Source: UBA3537 sp965657165 (GTDB lineage: Bacteria; Bacteroidota; Bacteroidia; Flavobacteriales; Flavobacteriaceae). Taken from it: DNA of 40,017 nt. The stretch covers positions 1-40,017 of the forward strand of contig CBFHNG010000011.1 in NCBI GenBank assembly GCA_965657165.1, read 5' to 3'. The notes beneath the pieces were generated by a model. That model worked only from the letters and a program-made list of their open reading frames with translations. It made no database searches and had not been told where the DNA came from. Below are positions 25,785 through 34,913 of this stretch, piece by piece (the stretch's first letter is position 1; each line of letters begins with the position of its first letter). Made by a program: the position numbers and the translations under genes.

Positions 25785-26732
25785 TTAAAGTTTTAGATGG
25801 CTCATTTCTTTATTGGCAGCATTAAATTCAGTTATGATTTGTTCTACAATTTCTTTTACAGGTAAAATATCATCTATCAATCCTGCTATTTGCCCAATTT
25901 CCAATTCCCCTTCTTCCAGATCCCCCTCAAACATACCTTTTTTTGCCCTGGCTTTCCCAAGCAATTTTTTTAAGTCTTCCTGTGTAGGATGATTTTGGTA
26001 TAATTGAACAACATCTTCATAAAATTTATTCTTTAATAATCTTACAGGTGTTAATTCCTTTAGTGTAAGCTGCGTAGCGCCATCTTTTGCCTTGAGCACT
26101 TCGCTTTTGAAAGCTTGATGTGCAGAGGACTCTTCACTAGCTACAAAACGACTTCCTATTTGTACGCCTTGTGCACCTAATGTCATTGCAGACAACATTC
26201 CTCTTCCTGTTGCAATTCCTCCAGCGGCAATGACTGGAATAGAAACAGCTTTGCACACCATTGGAATAAGCGTAAAAGTTGTGGTTTCTTCTCGCCCATT
26301 GTGACCTCCTGCTTCAAAACCCTCTGCTACAATGGCATCTACACCACATGCTTCTGCTTTCAAAGCAAATTTTACACTACTCACCACATGAACAACTGTA
26401 ATGCCATGATTTTTCAACCAATGTGTCCACGTTGAAGGATTACCTGCAGATGTAAATACAATTTTCACATCTTCTTCAACAATAATCTGCATTATTTCTT
26501 CAATATTTGGATAGAGCAATGGCACATTGACACCAAAAGGTTTATCAGTAGCAAGAGTACATTTTTGAATATGTTTTCGAAGAACATCGGGGTACATAGA
26601 CCCTGCACCTATAAGTCCTAGAATCCCTGAATTTGTAGATGCTGAAGCTAATTTCCAACCGCTATTCCAAACCATACCAGCTTGAATAATTGGATATTGT
26701 ATACCAAAAAGATTAGTAATTGTATTGATCAT
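25785..26732 (-). CDS. FabK / nitronate monooxygenase-like flavoprotein
   Basis: A 315-residue FMN-dependent TIM-barrel protein of the NPD family. FMN-binding segments are visible: PIIQAGMVW at the N-terminus, EGFEAGGHNGREETTT in the middle, PVIAAGGIATGRG and GAQGVQIGSRFVASEES. The EAGGHNG loop recalls the enoyl-ACP reductase FabK, but the same family includes nitronate monooxygenases, so the reaction is not settled. No fatty-acid genes are next to it. It lies between the broken mnmA, 34 bases upstream, and mazG, three bases downstream. Confidence 0.85.
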   Translation of the reverse strand: MINTITNLFGIQYPIIQAGMVWNSGWKLASASTNSGILGLIGAGSMYPDVLRKHIQKCTLATDKPFGVNVPLLYPNIEEIMQIIVEEDVKIVFTSAGNPSTWTHWLKNHGITVVHVVSSVKFALKAEACGVDAIVAEGFEAGGHNGREETTTFTLIPMVCKAVSIPVIAAGGIATGRGMLSAMTLGAQGVQIGSRFVASEESSAHQAFKSEVLKAKDGATQLTLKELTPVRLLKNKFYEDVVQLYQNHPTQEDLKKLLGKARAKKGMFEGDLEEGELEIGQIAGLIDDILPVKEIVEQIITEFNAANKEMSHLKL

Positions 26733-26766
26733 AATGAGTTTATTGTTTTAAAAACAATAATACAAT

Positions 26767-27844
26767 TTAAGAAATTACACCCGAACCAACTAATTCATCA
26801 TTTAAATACCACGCCACAAATTGTCCTTCTGTAATAGCAGTTTGTGGATTTTTAAATGAAACATATAAACCTTTGTTTGATTTAAAAAGTGTTGCTTCTT
26901 CTAAAGGTTGTCTATAGCGAATACGAGCTGTGACATCTAGCGCTTCATTAGGGCTTATTGATAAATCTGGACGAACCCAATGTAGATCATCATTTGGAAC
27001 AAATAATGTATTGCGCAGAAGTCCTGCGTGATTTTTGCCTTCGCCAACATAAATTATATTTTCAACAACATCAGTATCTATTACGAACAATGGCTCTTTT
27101 GTGCCTCCAACTGCCAATCCTTTTCGTTGACCTTTTGTAAAAAAATGAGCCCCCTGATGTGTCCCTATAACTAATCCGTTTTCTTTTGTATAAATGATTT
27201 TTTTGGATTCAAATTCGAGTCTGTCTTCCTTGGTATTAAAAGCAGGAAGCGTTTGATTGTAGGATTCAAATGTACTAGGAATAGCAACAATATCTCCTGT
27301 TTTCGGTCTAAGGTTTTGTTAATTCGCCAATTGGAAAAAGCGTTTTAGATAATTGTTCTTGAGAAAGTTGACATAAAAAATAGGACTGATCTTTGTTTGT
27401 GTCAATACCAGATAATAAGCGAAAAATTGGTGTTTTTGAATTGGAATTAACCTCAGCTTTTCTACAATAATGACCTGTAGCCACAAAATCTGCACCTAAA
27501 GAAAGTGCTATTTTTAGAAAAACATCGAATTTAATTTCTCTATTGCATAAAACATCTGGATTTGGTGTGCGACCTTGTTCGTATTCACGAAACATATAAT
27601 CCACAATACGCTCCTTATATTCTTGGCTTAAGTCAACAGTTTGAAATGGAATTTCTAATTTTTCGGCCACAAGCATAGCATCGTTACTGTCATCAAGCCA
27701 TGGGCATTCATCAGAAATTGTAACAGAATCGTCATGCCAATTTTTCATGAACAATCCAATCACATTATAGCCTTGTTTTTTGAGTACATATGCAGCAACA
27801 CTAGAATCTACTCCGCCAGAAAGTCCAACAACTACTGTTTTCAT
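26767..27844 (-). pseudogene. mnmA: tRNA 2-thiouridylase MnmA, broken by an internal deletion and frameshift
   Basis: MnmA makes 2-thiouridine at the wobble base of Lys, Glu and Gln tRNAs. Codons 1-178 are normal: the PP-loop SGGVDSS (9-15), NPDVLC (Cys100) and KDQSYFLCQLS, ending GELTKP then TAG at 27308-27310. The rest continues in another frame from LRPKTGDIV through THQGAHFFTKGQRKG to the normal C-terminus ITEGQFVAWYL, DELVGSGVIS. About 37 residues that family members carry between these parts are missing. They include the DSQGLCFIG block with the second catalytic Cys. The 1078-base span is not a multiple of three; restoring 110 or 113 bases would give the expected length of about 396 residues. 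The remaining parts are well conserved, so the damage is recent or a sequence error. Confidence 0.88.
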
Positions 27845-27848
27845 TTTA

Positions 27849-27876
27849 CAAAGTTATGAAATATAACTCAAGACAA
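27849..27876 (-). promoter_or_regulatory. Promoter of mnmA
   Basis: On the minus strand TTG (27876-27874) and TAACTTTG (27856-27849) are 17 bases apart, the best full match to the Bacteroidota promoter in the window. The ATG at 27844 follows four bases later, suggesting a leaderless message. The promoter is intact although the gene is broken. Confidence 0.6.
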
Positions 27877-27884
27877 ATTTTATC

Positions 27885-29759
27885 TTATTTTTTTCGACGT
27901 TCTTGGGCGGCTTTTTGTTTTTCGGCTTGTTCCATAATTTCGGCCATTTTCTTTTGGAAACGATTTTGTTTTTTTGGCTTTGCCTTGCTAACATTAATTT
28001 TTGCTAATACCTTTTCTTCATCAATGATATAGTTCTTGATGACAAGCATAATTCCAATACTAATAAGGTTTGAAACAAAATAATATAAACTCAAACCAGA
28101 GGCATAATTATTAAAGAAAAACAACATTAAAAGTGGTGAAAAATAGATCATATATTTCATCATTTTGGCCATGTCTGGCATACCTTCTTGTTGCGGTTGG
28201 CTTGCCATGTTTTGACCTGTTGTCATTCGCATGTAGAAGAATATGGCAATGGAGGCCAAAATTGGGAATAAACTGATATGGTCACCATAAAATGGAATAT
28301 TGAATGGTAATTCTGCAATGGTATCATAGGAACTTAAATCCTCTACCCATAGGAATGGCTTTTGACGTAGTTCAAATGCAATTGGAAAAAACATAAATAA
28401 GGAATAAAAAACCGGAATTTGAAGCAATCCAGGTAAACATCCACTTAGAGGGCTTGCGCCTGCTTTGTTTTGTAATGCAAGAGTTTCTTGCTGAGCCTTC
28501 ATTTTATCTTTTTTGTGTTTTGCTCTTATGGCGTCTAATTCAGGCTTCAATATTTTCATTTTTGCCTGAGATAAAAATTGCTTATACTGAACAAATGAAA
28601 GCAATATTTTTACCATTATAGTCATTACTATTATCGCAATTCCATAGGATAAAAAACTACTAAGCCACGCATACAATGGACTAAATACAGATTTGTTGAT
28701 CCAACCAAAAATACCCCAACCAAAAGGAATACTACTCTCAAGATTTTTATCATATTTTTTTAGCACCTTGTTATATGTTGGCCCAAAATATAAACTCATA
28801 TTTTGTGCTAATTCACCGGAAGAATATGTCAATGGAAATTTTGTGTTGTAACGTTTTGTGAAAACAGTATCAACAGTTTCATCCTCAACTAAATCAAAAG
28901 ACTTTAATTCTACTTTACTTAAGGGAGAATCTGGAACTAAAATAGAGCTGAAAAAATGCTGTCTGTATGAAACCCATGACACCTTGTCCAAAGTTTCATC
29001 ATCCTCTCCAGCTTGAGATAGTTTTCCTGTTTTATCTCCTTCATATTCGTATGAAAGTCGAGTATATCGATTTTCAAAAGTTATGCTTTGATCTTGTCTA
29101 AGAGCCTTTAAATCCCATTCAAAATTTGCAGTTTTACTTGAATCTAGCACCCCTGAAAGACCTTTAGAACGTATGTTAAAACCTAACATATAGTCGTCTG
29201 GTGTGAGGGTATACAGGTATTCCAAATATTGTTCTTCTGACACTTTCAATTTCATTGATAAAACCTTGTTGGTACCTTCACTTTTTAATGTGGGTTCAAA
29301 ATAAAGATCTGAAGTGTTTAAAGTACGATTATCCGAAGTTGAAAAATTTAAATTGAAACGTGCTGTTTGATCTTTAATAAGATATACAGGCACAGAGTCG
29401 AAATTCACAAAGGTTTTGAGTTTAGCTTCTGAAATTCCGCCACCCTTGTTGTTTATTTTTAAAGCTAAAACATCATTTTCCAGTATGGTGAAATTTTCGT
29501 TAGCTGAGGGAATTTCCAAAGAATATGCAAAATCACCTAGTTTAGATTTTTGTTGTGCATTTGAGGTGTTTTGAATGTTTTCAAGGGTGTTATTTTCAGA
29601 TTTTTGATTGGAACTCTTATCAATTTGTTCTTGCTTTGCTTGTTGTTCTGCTGCAAGTTGTTCTGGCGTAGGTTGGTTTTGCCACAACATATACAATAAA
29701 ATTGCTCCAATGAGTAGGAACCCAATGAGTGAATTTGTGTCTAATTTTTTTTCTTCCAT
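27885..29759 (-). CDS. yidC: Membrane protein insertase YidC
   Basis: A 624-residue insertase that places proteins in the inner membrane alone or with SecYEG. The first membrane segment (about 11-27, LIGFLLIGAILLYMLW) is followed by a large periplasmic domain (about 60-350) of the Gram-negative type. The conserved core has five hydrophobic segments, with GCLPGLLQIPVFYSLFMFF and the FLSQAKMKILKPELDAIRAK amphipathic helix. The C-terminus is a basic, Lys/Gln-rich tail as in ribosome-binding YidC forms. pyrG ends 49 bases upstream with no terminator between, so the two are probably co-transcribed. Confidence 0.96.
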   Translation of the reverse strand: MEEKKLDTNSLIGFLLIGAILLYMLWQNQPTPEQLAAEQQAKQEQIDKSSNQKSENNTLENIQNTSNAQQKSKLGDFAYSLEIPSANENFTILENDVLALKINNKGGGISEAKLKTFVNFDSVPVYLIKDQTARFNLNFSTSDNRTLNTSDLYFEPTLKSEGTNKVLSMKLKVSEEQYLEYLYTLTPDDYMLGFNIRSKGLSGVLDSSKTANFEWDLKALRQDQSITFENRYTRLSYEYEGDKTGKLSQAGEDDETLDKVSWVSYRQHFFSSILVPDSPLSKVELKSFDLVEDETVDTVFTKRYNTKFPLTYSSGELAQNMSLYFGPTYNKVLKKYDKNLESSIPFGWGIFGWINKSVFSPLYAWLSSFLSYGIAIIVMTIMVKILLSFVQYKQFLSQAKMKILKPELDAIRAKHKKDKMKAQQETLALQNKAGASPLSGCLPGLLQIPVFYSLFMFFPIAFELRQKPFLWVEDLSSYDTIAELPFNIPFYGDHISLFPILASIAIFFYMRMTTGQNMASQPQQEGMPDMAKMMKYMIYFSPLLMLFFFNNYASGLSLYYFVSNLISIGIMLVIKNYIIDEEKVLAKINVSKAKPKKQNRFQKKMAEIMEQAEKQKAAQERRKK

Positions 29760-29808
29760 ATTTAGAAACTTAATTGGTCAATTGCATGAACCAAATTAAA
29801 TATAATTA

Positions 29809-31428
29809 TTAATTTGATGTTTTATGTCTAAGAGCCGCTCCAATAAATGCTTTAAATAAGGGGTGTGGATTGGCTACAGTACTCTTATATTCGGGATGAT
29901 ATTGTACACCTACAAACCAAGGGTGTGTTGGAATTTCTATAATTTCAACGAGACCTGTATCAGGGTTAATTCCTGTGGCTATCATTCCTTTTTCTTCTAA
30001 TTGTGTTTTGTATAAATTGTTATATTCATATCGATGTCTATGACGCTCATTAATCGAATCCTTTTTGTAGGCATCATATGCAGTAGACGAAGAAGAAAGC
30101 GTACAGCCCCATGATCCCAAACGCATTGTCCCACCCATATTTTCAATTTGTTTTTGATCTTCCATCAAATCGATGACAGGGTTTTTGGTCTTTTCATCCA
30201 TTTCAGAAGAATTGGCGTCTGCCAGTCCTAATACTGTTCGGGCAAATTCTATAACGGCCATTTGCATTCCTAGACAAATACCAAAAAATGGAATATTATT
30301 TTTACGAACATAGCGTATGGCTTCAATTTTTCCTTCTATGCCGCGTTCTCCAAATCCTGGTGCTACTAGCACACCATTTAATTCTGATAGTAATTCTGAA
30401 ACGTTTTCTACAGTTATATGCTCAGAATGAATAGATTTCACATTAACTTTAACTTCATTTGCTGCACCTGCATGTATAAAAGCTTCCAAGATAGATTTGT
30501 AAGAATCTTGTAACTCCACATATTTTCCAACCAAACCAATGGTGACTTCATTTGTAGGGTTTTTATGTCTTTGTAAAAATGTGTTCCAAGAGGTTAAATC
30601 AGGTTGGTGACGTTCTAAGTTTAATTGTTTTAAAACAACTTTATCTAATCCTTCTTTAAGCATTAAATTGGGTACATCATATATTGTTGATGCATCAATG
30701 GATTGAATAACACATTCTTCTTTTACATTGCAAAAACGAGCAAGTTTTGTACGTATAGATTGCCCTAATTCGTGTTCTGTTCTACACACCAAAATATCAG
30801 CTTGAACCCCACTTTCCATAAGCGTTTTTACACTATGCTGAGTGGGTTTTGTTTTTAATTCGCCTGCAGCAGAAAGATAAGGAATGAGGGTCAGATGAAT
30901 GGCTATAGCGTTGTTACTACCCATTTCCCATTTCAATTGGCGTACAGCTTCTACATAGGGCAAGGATTCTATATCACCAACTGTTCCACCAATTTCAGTG
31001 ATAACTATATCATAATCTCCAGATGAACCTAATAATTTAATCCGATGTTTAATTTCGTCAGTAATATGGGGGATTACTTGGACTGTTTTACCCAAAAACA
31101 CACCACGGCGTTCTTTATCAATTACACTTTGATAAATTCTACCGGTAGTTACATTATTGGCTTGTGAGGTAGGAACATTTAAAAACCGTTCATAATGTCC
31201 CAAATCCAAGTCTGTTTCTGCGCCATCATCTGTTACATAGCATTCGCCATGCTCATATGGATTGAGTGTTCCTGGATCAATATTGATATATGGATCAAGC
31301 TTTTGTATGGTAACACGATAACCTTGAGATTGAAGAAGCTTTGCAAGTGAGGCTGCAATTATGCCTTTTCCTAATGAGGAACTCACACCTCCTGTAACAA
31401 AGATATATTTCGTAGTGGTTTGTGTCAT
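29809..31428 (-). CDS. pyrG: CTP synthase
   Basis: A 539-residue glutamine-dependent enzyme converting UTP to CTP. The synthetase domain starts with KYIFVTGGVSSSLGKGI (7-23) and has the Mg/UTP region DPYINIDPGTLNPYEHGE. The glutaminase domain carries the nucleophile Cys385 in FFGICLGMQ and the His511-Glu513 pair in QYHPEYKS. Length and both domains are normal. A TAnnTTTG box precedes it by 20 bases. Confidence 0.98.
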   Translation of the reverse strand: MTQTTTKYIFVTGGVSSSLGKGIIAASLAKLLQSQGYRVTIQKLDPYINIDPGTLNPYEHGECYVTDDGAETDLDLGHYERFLNVPTSQANNVTTGRIYQSVIDKERRGVFLGKTVQVIPHITDEIKHRIKLLGSSGDYDIVITEIGGTVGDIESLPYVEAVRQLKWEMGSNNAIAIHLTLIPYLSAAGELKTKPTQHSVKTLMESGVQADILVCRTEHELGQSIRTKLARFCNVKEECVIQSIDASTIYDVPNLMLKEGLDKVVLKQLNLERHQPDLTSWNTFLQRHKNPTNEVTIGLVGKYVELQDSYKSILEAFIHAGAANEVKVNVKSIHSEHITVENVSELLSELNGVLVAPGFGERGIEGKIEAIRYVRKNNIPFFGICLGMQMAVIEFARTVLGLADANSSEMDEKTKNPVIDLMEDQKQIENMGGTMRLGSWGCTLSSSSTAYDAYKKDSINERHRHRYEYNNLYKTQLEEKGMIATGINPDTGLVEIIEIPTHPWFVGVQYHPEYKSTVANPHPLFKAFIGAALRHKTSN

Positions 31429-31448
31429 TGTGCGCTTATAAACGCAAA

Positions 31449-31456
31449 CAAATTTA
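31449..31456 (-). promoter_or_regulatory. Candidate -7 promoter box for pyrG-yidC
   Basis: The minus strand reads TAAATTTG, a match to TAnnTTTG, ending 20 bases before the pyrG ATG at 31428. No TTG is seen at the expected distance. Confidence 0.45.
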
Positions 31457-31542
31457 CAAATAACTATTTAAATTTTAAGAATAAAATTTAGTTGTTTGTA
31501 AACATTTGTGTTTTTTTATTTGTTTGCACTAAGAAAACTTTT

Positions 31543-31573
31543 AATGGGAAATAAAAATCTATTTTATTCCCAT
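31543..31573 (-). terminator. Possible hairpin over the end of the cytoplasmic isomerase gene
   Basis: ATGGGAAATAAAA (31543-31555) and TTTTATTCCCAT (31562-31573) can pair with one bulged base around the stop codon at 31559-31561. It could act as a terminator, but no long T-run follows on the minus strand, so support is weak. Confidence 0.3.
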
Positions 31574-32491
31574 AAGCTCTACATCAAAAATAAGATTTGC
31601 ATTTGGAGGAATAACCCCTCCTGCACCACGACTTCCATAAGCCAAAATACTTGGTATAACAAAACGTGCTTTTTCACCAACATGAAGTAATGCAATACCT
31701 TCGTCCCAACCTGGAATAACTTGGCCTACACCTAGTGTAAATTCAATAGGGTCGTTGCGTTTGTAAGAAGAATCAAATACAGTTCCATCGGCCAATTGTC
31801 CTTTGTAATGTACAGAAACAACATCATTTTTTTTCGCTTGTTTACCTTCTCCTTTTTGTAGGATTTGATAGCGAAGTCCACTTTCTGTTTTTTCAAATCC
31901 ATTAGCTAATTTCTCGAGCTCTGCTTCAACGGCTGCTTTTTCAGCTTCAAGACGTTTTGCACGAGAGCCTTCAAAAACTCTAAATGATTCAATTGCATTA
32001 AATGCTTCTGCATCTGCTCCAACGGCCAAAATTTCTAAGGATTCAATCGTATCTCCTTGAGCTATTGCATCTACAACTGATTGCCCTTCAATGGTTGTAC
32101 CAAAAACAGTGTGTTTTCCGTCTAACCAAGGTGTGGGCGTATGAGTGATAAAAAACTGACTGCCATTTGTGCCTGGTCCTGCATTTGCCATTGATAAAAC
32201 TCCAGCTTTATCGTGCTTTAATTCTGGATGAAACTCATCATCAAATTGATAGCCTGGATTTCCTGTTCCTGTCCCAAGTGGGCAACCGCCTTGAATCATA
32301 AAATCTGGAATTACACGATGGAATTTTAATCCATCATAGTATGGTTGTCCTTGTGCTTTGATATCATTTTCTAAATTTCCTTGAGCGAGTGCCACAAAGT
32401 TTCCAACCGTTCCTGGTGTTTTCTGGTATTCTAAATTAACTAAAATCTCTCCTTTTGAAGTTATAAACTTGGCATATAAACCGTCTTGCAT
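31559..32491 (-). CDS. Cytoplasmic fused cyclophilin-FKBP prolyl isomerase
   Basis: A 310-residue two-family prolyl isomerase without signal peptide. The cyclophilin domain (3-160) keeps Arg59, Phe64, Gln67, Phe113, Trp122 and His127. A short charged helix (about 175-198) links it to a C-terminal FKBP domain (203-309). Here the FKBP pocket is canonical: VHYKGQLADGTVFDSS (Phe239-Asp240), QVIPGWDEG (Trp262) and ILAYGSRGAGGVIPPN (Tyr285). Both halves should be active. Fusions of this order are known from Flavobacterium. The protein is a cytosolic counterpart of the lipoprotein at 2530-3711. Confidence 0.93.
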   Translation of the reverse strand: MQDGLYAKFITSKGEILVNLEYQKTPGTVGNFVALAQGNLENDIKAQGQPYYDGLKFHRVIPDFMIQGGCPLGTGTGNPGYQFDDEFHPELKHDKAGVLSMANAGPGTNGSQFFITHTPTPWLDGKHTVFGTTIEGQSVVDAIAQGDTIESLEILAVGADAEAFNAIESFRVFEGSRAKRLEAEKAAVEAELEKLANGFEKTESGLRYQILQKGEGKQAKKNDVVSVHYKGQLADGTVFDSSYKRNDPIEFTLGVGQVIPGWDEGIALLHVGEKARFVIPSILAYGSRGAGGVIPPNANLIFDVELMGIK

Positions 32492-32524
32492 GTGTTTTGT
32501 TTTTGGTTCTAATTTTTAAAGGCA

Positions 32525-32532
32525 CAAAGGTA
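32525..32532 (-). promoter_or_regulatory. Candidate -7 promoter box for the cytoplasmic isomerase
   Basis: TACCTTTG on the minus strand matches TAnnTTTG and ends 33 bases before the ATG at 32491, in the 90-base gap after recQ. No matching TTG element is visible. Confidence 0.45.
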
Positions 32533-32581
32533 AGCAGGATTTGAAAAACTTTTCTATTTTAAATGAGAAAATCTACAGAAA

Positions 32582-34771
32582 TTAATTAGCGACTTCACTA
32601 AAAAACTTAATGCGATACAAACGAAGTTCCTCCTCGTCATAATCGCCGTCAAATTCTTCAATTGCTTCGTCAATATCATCGGTGTCAGATTCCATAAAAT
32701 ATTCATGAATTTCTTCTTGTTGATCTTCATCAAAAATTTCATCAATCCAATAATTGATATTCAATTTTGTTCCAGAAAATACAATAGATTCGAGTTCAGT
32801 TATAAAATCATTCATTTCCATTCCTTTTGCAGAAGAAATATCTGTTAGAGGTAATTTTCTATCAATATTTTGAATAATGTAGAGTTTTAATGATGAGTTT
32901 GACCCTGTGGATTTGATGACTAAATCTTCTACACGAACAATATCATTTTCTTCAACATAACGTTCAATAAGAGCTACAAAATCTCTTCCATATCGTTTTG
33001 CCTTTCCCTCTCCAACACCATGAATATTATGAAGTTCTTCTATAGTAATTGGATATTTGAGTGCCATATCTTCCAATGAGGGATCCTGAAAAATTGCAAA
33101 TGGAGGTACACCTAATTTTTTGGCATTGGATTTTCTCAAATCTTTAAGCATACGAAACAAGGTTTTGTCTGTTTCAATTTTTGAGCTTTTGCTAATTGAC
33201 GCAGAATCGTTGTCATAATTATGGTCTTCAGCCATCATAAATGACTTAGGAGTTTTTAAAAATTCATAACCTTTGTCTGTCATTTTTATAACCCCATAAG
33301 ATTCTATATCTTTTCTGAGCATACCTGCAACCAACACCTGTCGTGTAAGTGCCATCCAATACTGATTTCCTTTAGATTTTCCACGTCCAAAAAACGGTTG
33401 TTCATGAGTTTTATGAGAAATAATTAAAGCGTTTTCTTCTCCTGTAAGAACCTTAACAAAATCCTTTATTCTGTATTTTTCCTTGGTGTTTATTACCATA
33501 TTAAGAACCATTTCGACATGGTCCTGAGCTTCGACTTGTTTTTTTGGAAAACGGACATTATCATCCATATCACCACCTTCGCCGGTTGCATTATCAAATT
33601 CTTCTCCAAAATAATGAAGAATAAATTTTCGTCTCGAAATAGACGTTTCAGCTAATGCCACCACTTCTTGCAGAAGCGCAAATCCAATTTCTTGCTCTGC
33701 AACAGGTTTGCCGTGCATAAATTTTTCAAGCTTTTCGATGTCCTTGTAGGAATAGTAAGCTAAACAATGTCCCTCTCCTCCATCTCGTCCAGCACGACCT
33801 GTTTCTTGGTAATAACTTTCAATACTTTTTGGAATATCATGATGGATTACAAAACGTACATCAGGTTTATCAATTCCCATACCAAAGGCTATGGTTGCTA
33901 CAATAACATCTACATCCTCCATCAAAAACATATCTTGATGATTAGATCTAGATTTGGCATCTAAACCAGCATGATATGGAAGGGCTTTGATTTCGTTGAC
34001 TTGAAGTATTTGTGCTAGTTCTTCTACACGTTTTCTGCTCAAACAATAAACAATGCCTGATTTGCCTTGGTTTTGCTTTATAAATCGAATAATATCATTG
34101 TCAACCTGTTGGGTTTTTGGAACAATTTCATAATAAAGATTTGGACGATTAAAAGATGCTTTGAATGTATTGGCGTCTGTAATTGCAAGATTTTTTAGAA
34201 CGTCTTCTTGAACTTTTGGTGTAGCCGTAGCGGTTAGTCCAATAATTGGAATATTGTCTCCTATTTTTTGAATGATACGTCTTAGATTTCGATATTCAGG
34301 TCTAAAGTCATGTCCCCATTCACTGATACAGTGCGCCTCATCAATGGCCATAAAAGATATGGTTTGATTTTGCAAAAACTCTGTGTTTTCTGCTTTGGCT
34401 AAAGACTCTGGGGCAACATAAAGTAATTTTGTGATACCTGATTCTATATCTGCTTTTACTTGTTTTACTTCTGTTTTATTCAAAGAAGAATTAAGAACAT
34501 GAGCAACACCTTCTTTATCTGAAATTCCACGAATGGCATCAACCTGGTTTTTCATCAATGCAATAAGTGGAGAAACTACAATTGCAGTTCCTTCTTGCAT
34601 TAGTGCTGGTAATTGGTAACATAAGGACTTGCCTCCACCTGTTGGCATAATTGCAAAGGTGTGTTGCTTTGACATTATACTGGTTATAACATGCTCTTGC
34701 AGGCCTTTAAATTTATTAAAGCCAAAATATTTTTTGAGTGCTGAGTGGAGTTGATCTGAAGATGTATTCAT
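32582..34771 (-). CDS. recQ: ATP-dependent DNA helicase RecQ
   Basis: A 729-residue 3'-5' helicase for recombination and fork repair. Helicase motifs run in order: Walker A MPTGGGKSLCYQ (Lys48), the DEAH box in AIDEAHCISEWGHDFRPEY, GLTATATP, then TIAFGMGIDKPDVRFVIHHD and YYQETGRAGRDG. After the helicase core comes an RQC region, then an HRDC domain (around DPSLEDMALKYPITIEELHNIHGVGEGKAKRYG in two parts) and an acidic C-terminal tail. The zinc-binding four-cysteine motif of E. coli RecQ is absent: the ISRRKFILHYFGEEFD segment and the 50 residues after it contain no Cys. Length is that of the longer Bacteroidota form. Confidence 0.95.
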   Translation of the reverse strand: MNTSSDQLHSALKKYFGFNKFKGLQEHVITSIMSKQHTFAIMPTGGGKSLCYQLPALMQEGTAIVVSPLIALMKNQVDAIRGISDKEGVAHVLNSSLNKTEVKQVKADIESGITKLLYVAPESLAKAENTEFLQNQTISFMAIDEAHCISEWGHDFRPEYRNLRRIIQKIGDNIPIIGLTATATPKVQEDVLKNLAITDANTFKASFNRPNLYYEIVPKTQQVDNDIIRFIKQNQGKSGIVYCLSRKRVEELAQILQVNEIKALPYHAGLDAKSRSNHQDMFLMEDVDVIVATIAFGMGIDKPDVRFVIHHDIPKSIESYYQETGRAGRDGGEGHCLAYYSYKDIEKLEKFMHGKPVAEQEIGFALLQEVVALAETSISRRKFILHYFGEEFDNATGEGGDMDDNVRFPKKQVEAQDHVEMVLNMVINTKEKYRIKDFVKVLTGEENALIISHKTHEQPFFGRGKSKGNQYWMALTRQVLVAGMLRKDIESYGVIKMTDKGYEFLKTPKSFMMAEDHNYDNDSASISKSSKIETDKTLFRMLKDLRKSNAKKLGVPPFAIFQDPSLEDMALKYPITIEELHNIHGVGEGKAKRYGRDFVALIERYVEENDIVRVEDLVIKSTGSNSSLKLYIIQNIDRKLPLTDISSAKGMEMNDFITELESIVFSGTKLNINYWIDEIFDEDQQEEIHEYFMESDTDDIDEAIEEFDGDYDEEELRLYRIKFFSEVAN

Positions 34772-34862
34772 TAAAAGATTTAAATCAAACTAAAAACTAT
34801 TATTTACAATAAAAAGTTAACATAAATTAAAATAGCGTTTTTTACGGTAATTTTTCGTTTTT

Positions 34863-34893
34863 TTGTATTCCAATTCTAAGATAACTATATTTA
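34863..34893 (+). promoter_or_regulatory. Possible promoter of the kdsD operon
   Basis: TTG (34863-34865) and TATATTTA (34886-34893) are 20 bases apart; the second element differs from TAnnTTTG in its last base. The ATG at 34914 is 20 bases further. The 142-base gap is shared with the divergent recQ start, for which no good box is seen. Confidence 0.3.
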
Positions 34894-34913
34894 CTATAGT
34901 AGACAATAAATTT

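Noticed and set aside
27300..27320. Programmed frameshift in mnmA (A-rich run before TAG)
   Set aside because: A shift alone would restore the frame but not the roughly 37 missing residues with the catalytic Cys, so deletion is the better account.
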